This document shows, piece by piece, positions 31,439 to 31,570 of a stretch of 31,570 bases of DNA. A program made the translations under genes and the position numbers. The stretch spans positions 1 through 31,570 of the forward strand of contig JAWCMT010000017.1 in assembly GCA_038849555.1 (NCBI GenBank), in the 5' to 3' direction. The notes beneath the pieces were generated by a model. The model had not been told where the DNA came from and searched no databases. It saw only the letters and a program-made list of their open reading frames with translations. How positions within the stretch are numbered: the stretch's first letter is position 1; every line of letters begins with the position of its first letter. Source of the DNA: JAOAIV01 sp038849555 (GTDB lineage Archaea; Thermoproteota; Bathyarchaeia; Bathyarchaeales; Bathycorpusculaceae).

Positions 31439-31570
31439 TCAAGCTGACCCCTGCTGCTGAGCCTTAATGGTCTTGCGTGCATAAGTGATGTAGCCTGTAT
31501 GCCCAGTCATAATCGTGTGCGGCCTCGTTTTTCCCCGCTCAACTTGCATGCTTCGCATGAGGCACTCTAC
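31439..31570 (-). CDS. trmI: tRNA (adenine-N1)-methyltransferase TrmI, 3' end only
   Basis: The last 43 residues of a minus-strand gene that continues beyond the window; stop TGA at 31439. The piece RPHTIMTGHTGYITYARK matches the C-terminal end of archaeal TrmI and eukaryotic TRMT61 (typically M.GHTGYL.FARK), which methylates A57/A58 of tRNA. Assignment rests on this short stretch, so it is tentative. Its end faces the radical-SAM gene, with 40 bases between the stops. Confidence 0.6.
   Translation of the reverse strand, partial: VECLMRSMQVERGKTRPHTIMTGHTGYITYARKTIKAQQQGSA

Noticed and set aside
1..31570. CRISPR array, insertion sequence, tRNA, rRNA or prophage
   Set aside because: No regularly spaced repeats, transposase-like proteins, tRNA T-arm consensus within a fold, or phage structural genes were seen on reading; a covariance-model scan was not possible.

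Overview
The window is archaeal and most likely comes from a Bathyarchaeia-like (MCG) genome. The signs are an archaeal STT3/AglB, a small-subunit archaeo-eukaryotic primase, a Sulfolobus-type zinc ferredoxin, TrmB-type regulation, TATA boxes (TTTATA/TATATAA) in place of -35/-10 elements, Shine-Dalgarno starts that often use GTG or TTG, and a eukaryote-like topoisomerase IB, which among archaea is known mainly from Thaumarchaeota and relatives. The phylum assignment is inferred; no rRNA gene is present.

Layout. 1-5.6 kb: the 3' part of a cation:proton antiporter, a 54-aa zinc ribbon, an N-glycosylation pair (oligosaccharyltransferase aglB followed by a GlcNAc-1-P transferase-like gene), and a QueT-family transporter behind a GC-rich leader. 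5.7-10.7 kb: rubrerythrin, a 75-aa conserved-looking protein, rubredoxin, B12-dependent ribonucleotide reductase with a corrinoid adenosyltransferase directly behind it, Fe/Mn superoxide dismutase and zinc ferredoxin. 10.8-14.1 kb: a short PriS-like primase, a 30-aa Lys/Tyr-rich ORF, and a thiol-redox run (flavin disulfide reductase, glutaredoxin, ferredoxin:thioredoxin reductase fused to rubredoxin). 14.2-19.3 kb: a TrmB-like regulator divergent from a large anchored beta-propeller surface protein, a 51-aa protein, endonuclease III and a peroxiredoxin. 19.4-21.9 kb: a winged-helix/VIT1-like membrane fusion, then two divergent regulators around a paired inverted-repeat operator. 22.1-25.4 kb: a tight Fe-S operon (divergent IscS, IscU, canonical SufS, 89-aa unknown). 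25.4-29.6 kb, minus strand: a flippase, a DUF167 protein, topoisomerase IB and a metallopeptidase-like protein. 29.8-31.4 kb: a radical-SAM protein with a probable B12 domain. The window ends in the 3' end of a probable trmI on the minus strand.

How it fits together. Much of the window concerns thiol, iron and oxygen chemistry: peroxide and superoxide removal (rubrerythrin, peroxiredoxin, SOD), electron carriers (zinc ferredoxin, three rubredoxin domains), disulfide reduction (FTR, glutaredoxin, flavoprotein), a possible Fe/Mn transporter, and Fe-S assembly. This suits an anaerobe that meets oxygen intermittently. A second theme is cobalamin: a B12-dependent RNR, its adenosyltransferase and a B12-type radical-SAM enzyme.

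The points most worth attention are the IscS with several replaced PLP-pocket and substrate residues next to IscU, the adjacent sufS with no usual start codon but a well-placed Shine-Dalgarno before ATC, the phase-matched operator pair at 20.88-20.91 kb, the GlcNAc-P transferase homologue with an Asp-to-Asn change, and several very small genes or ORFs.
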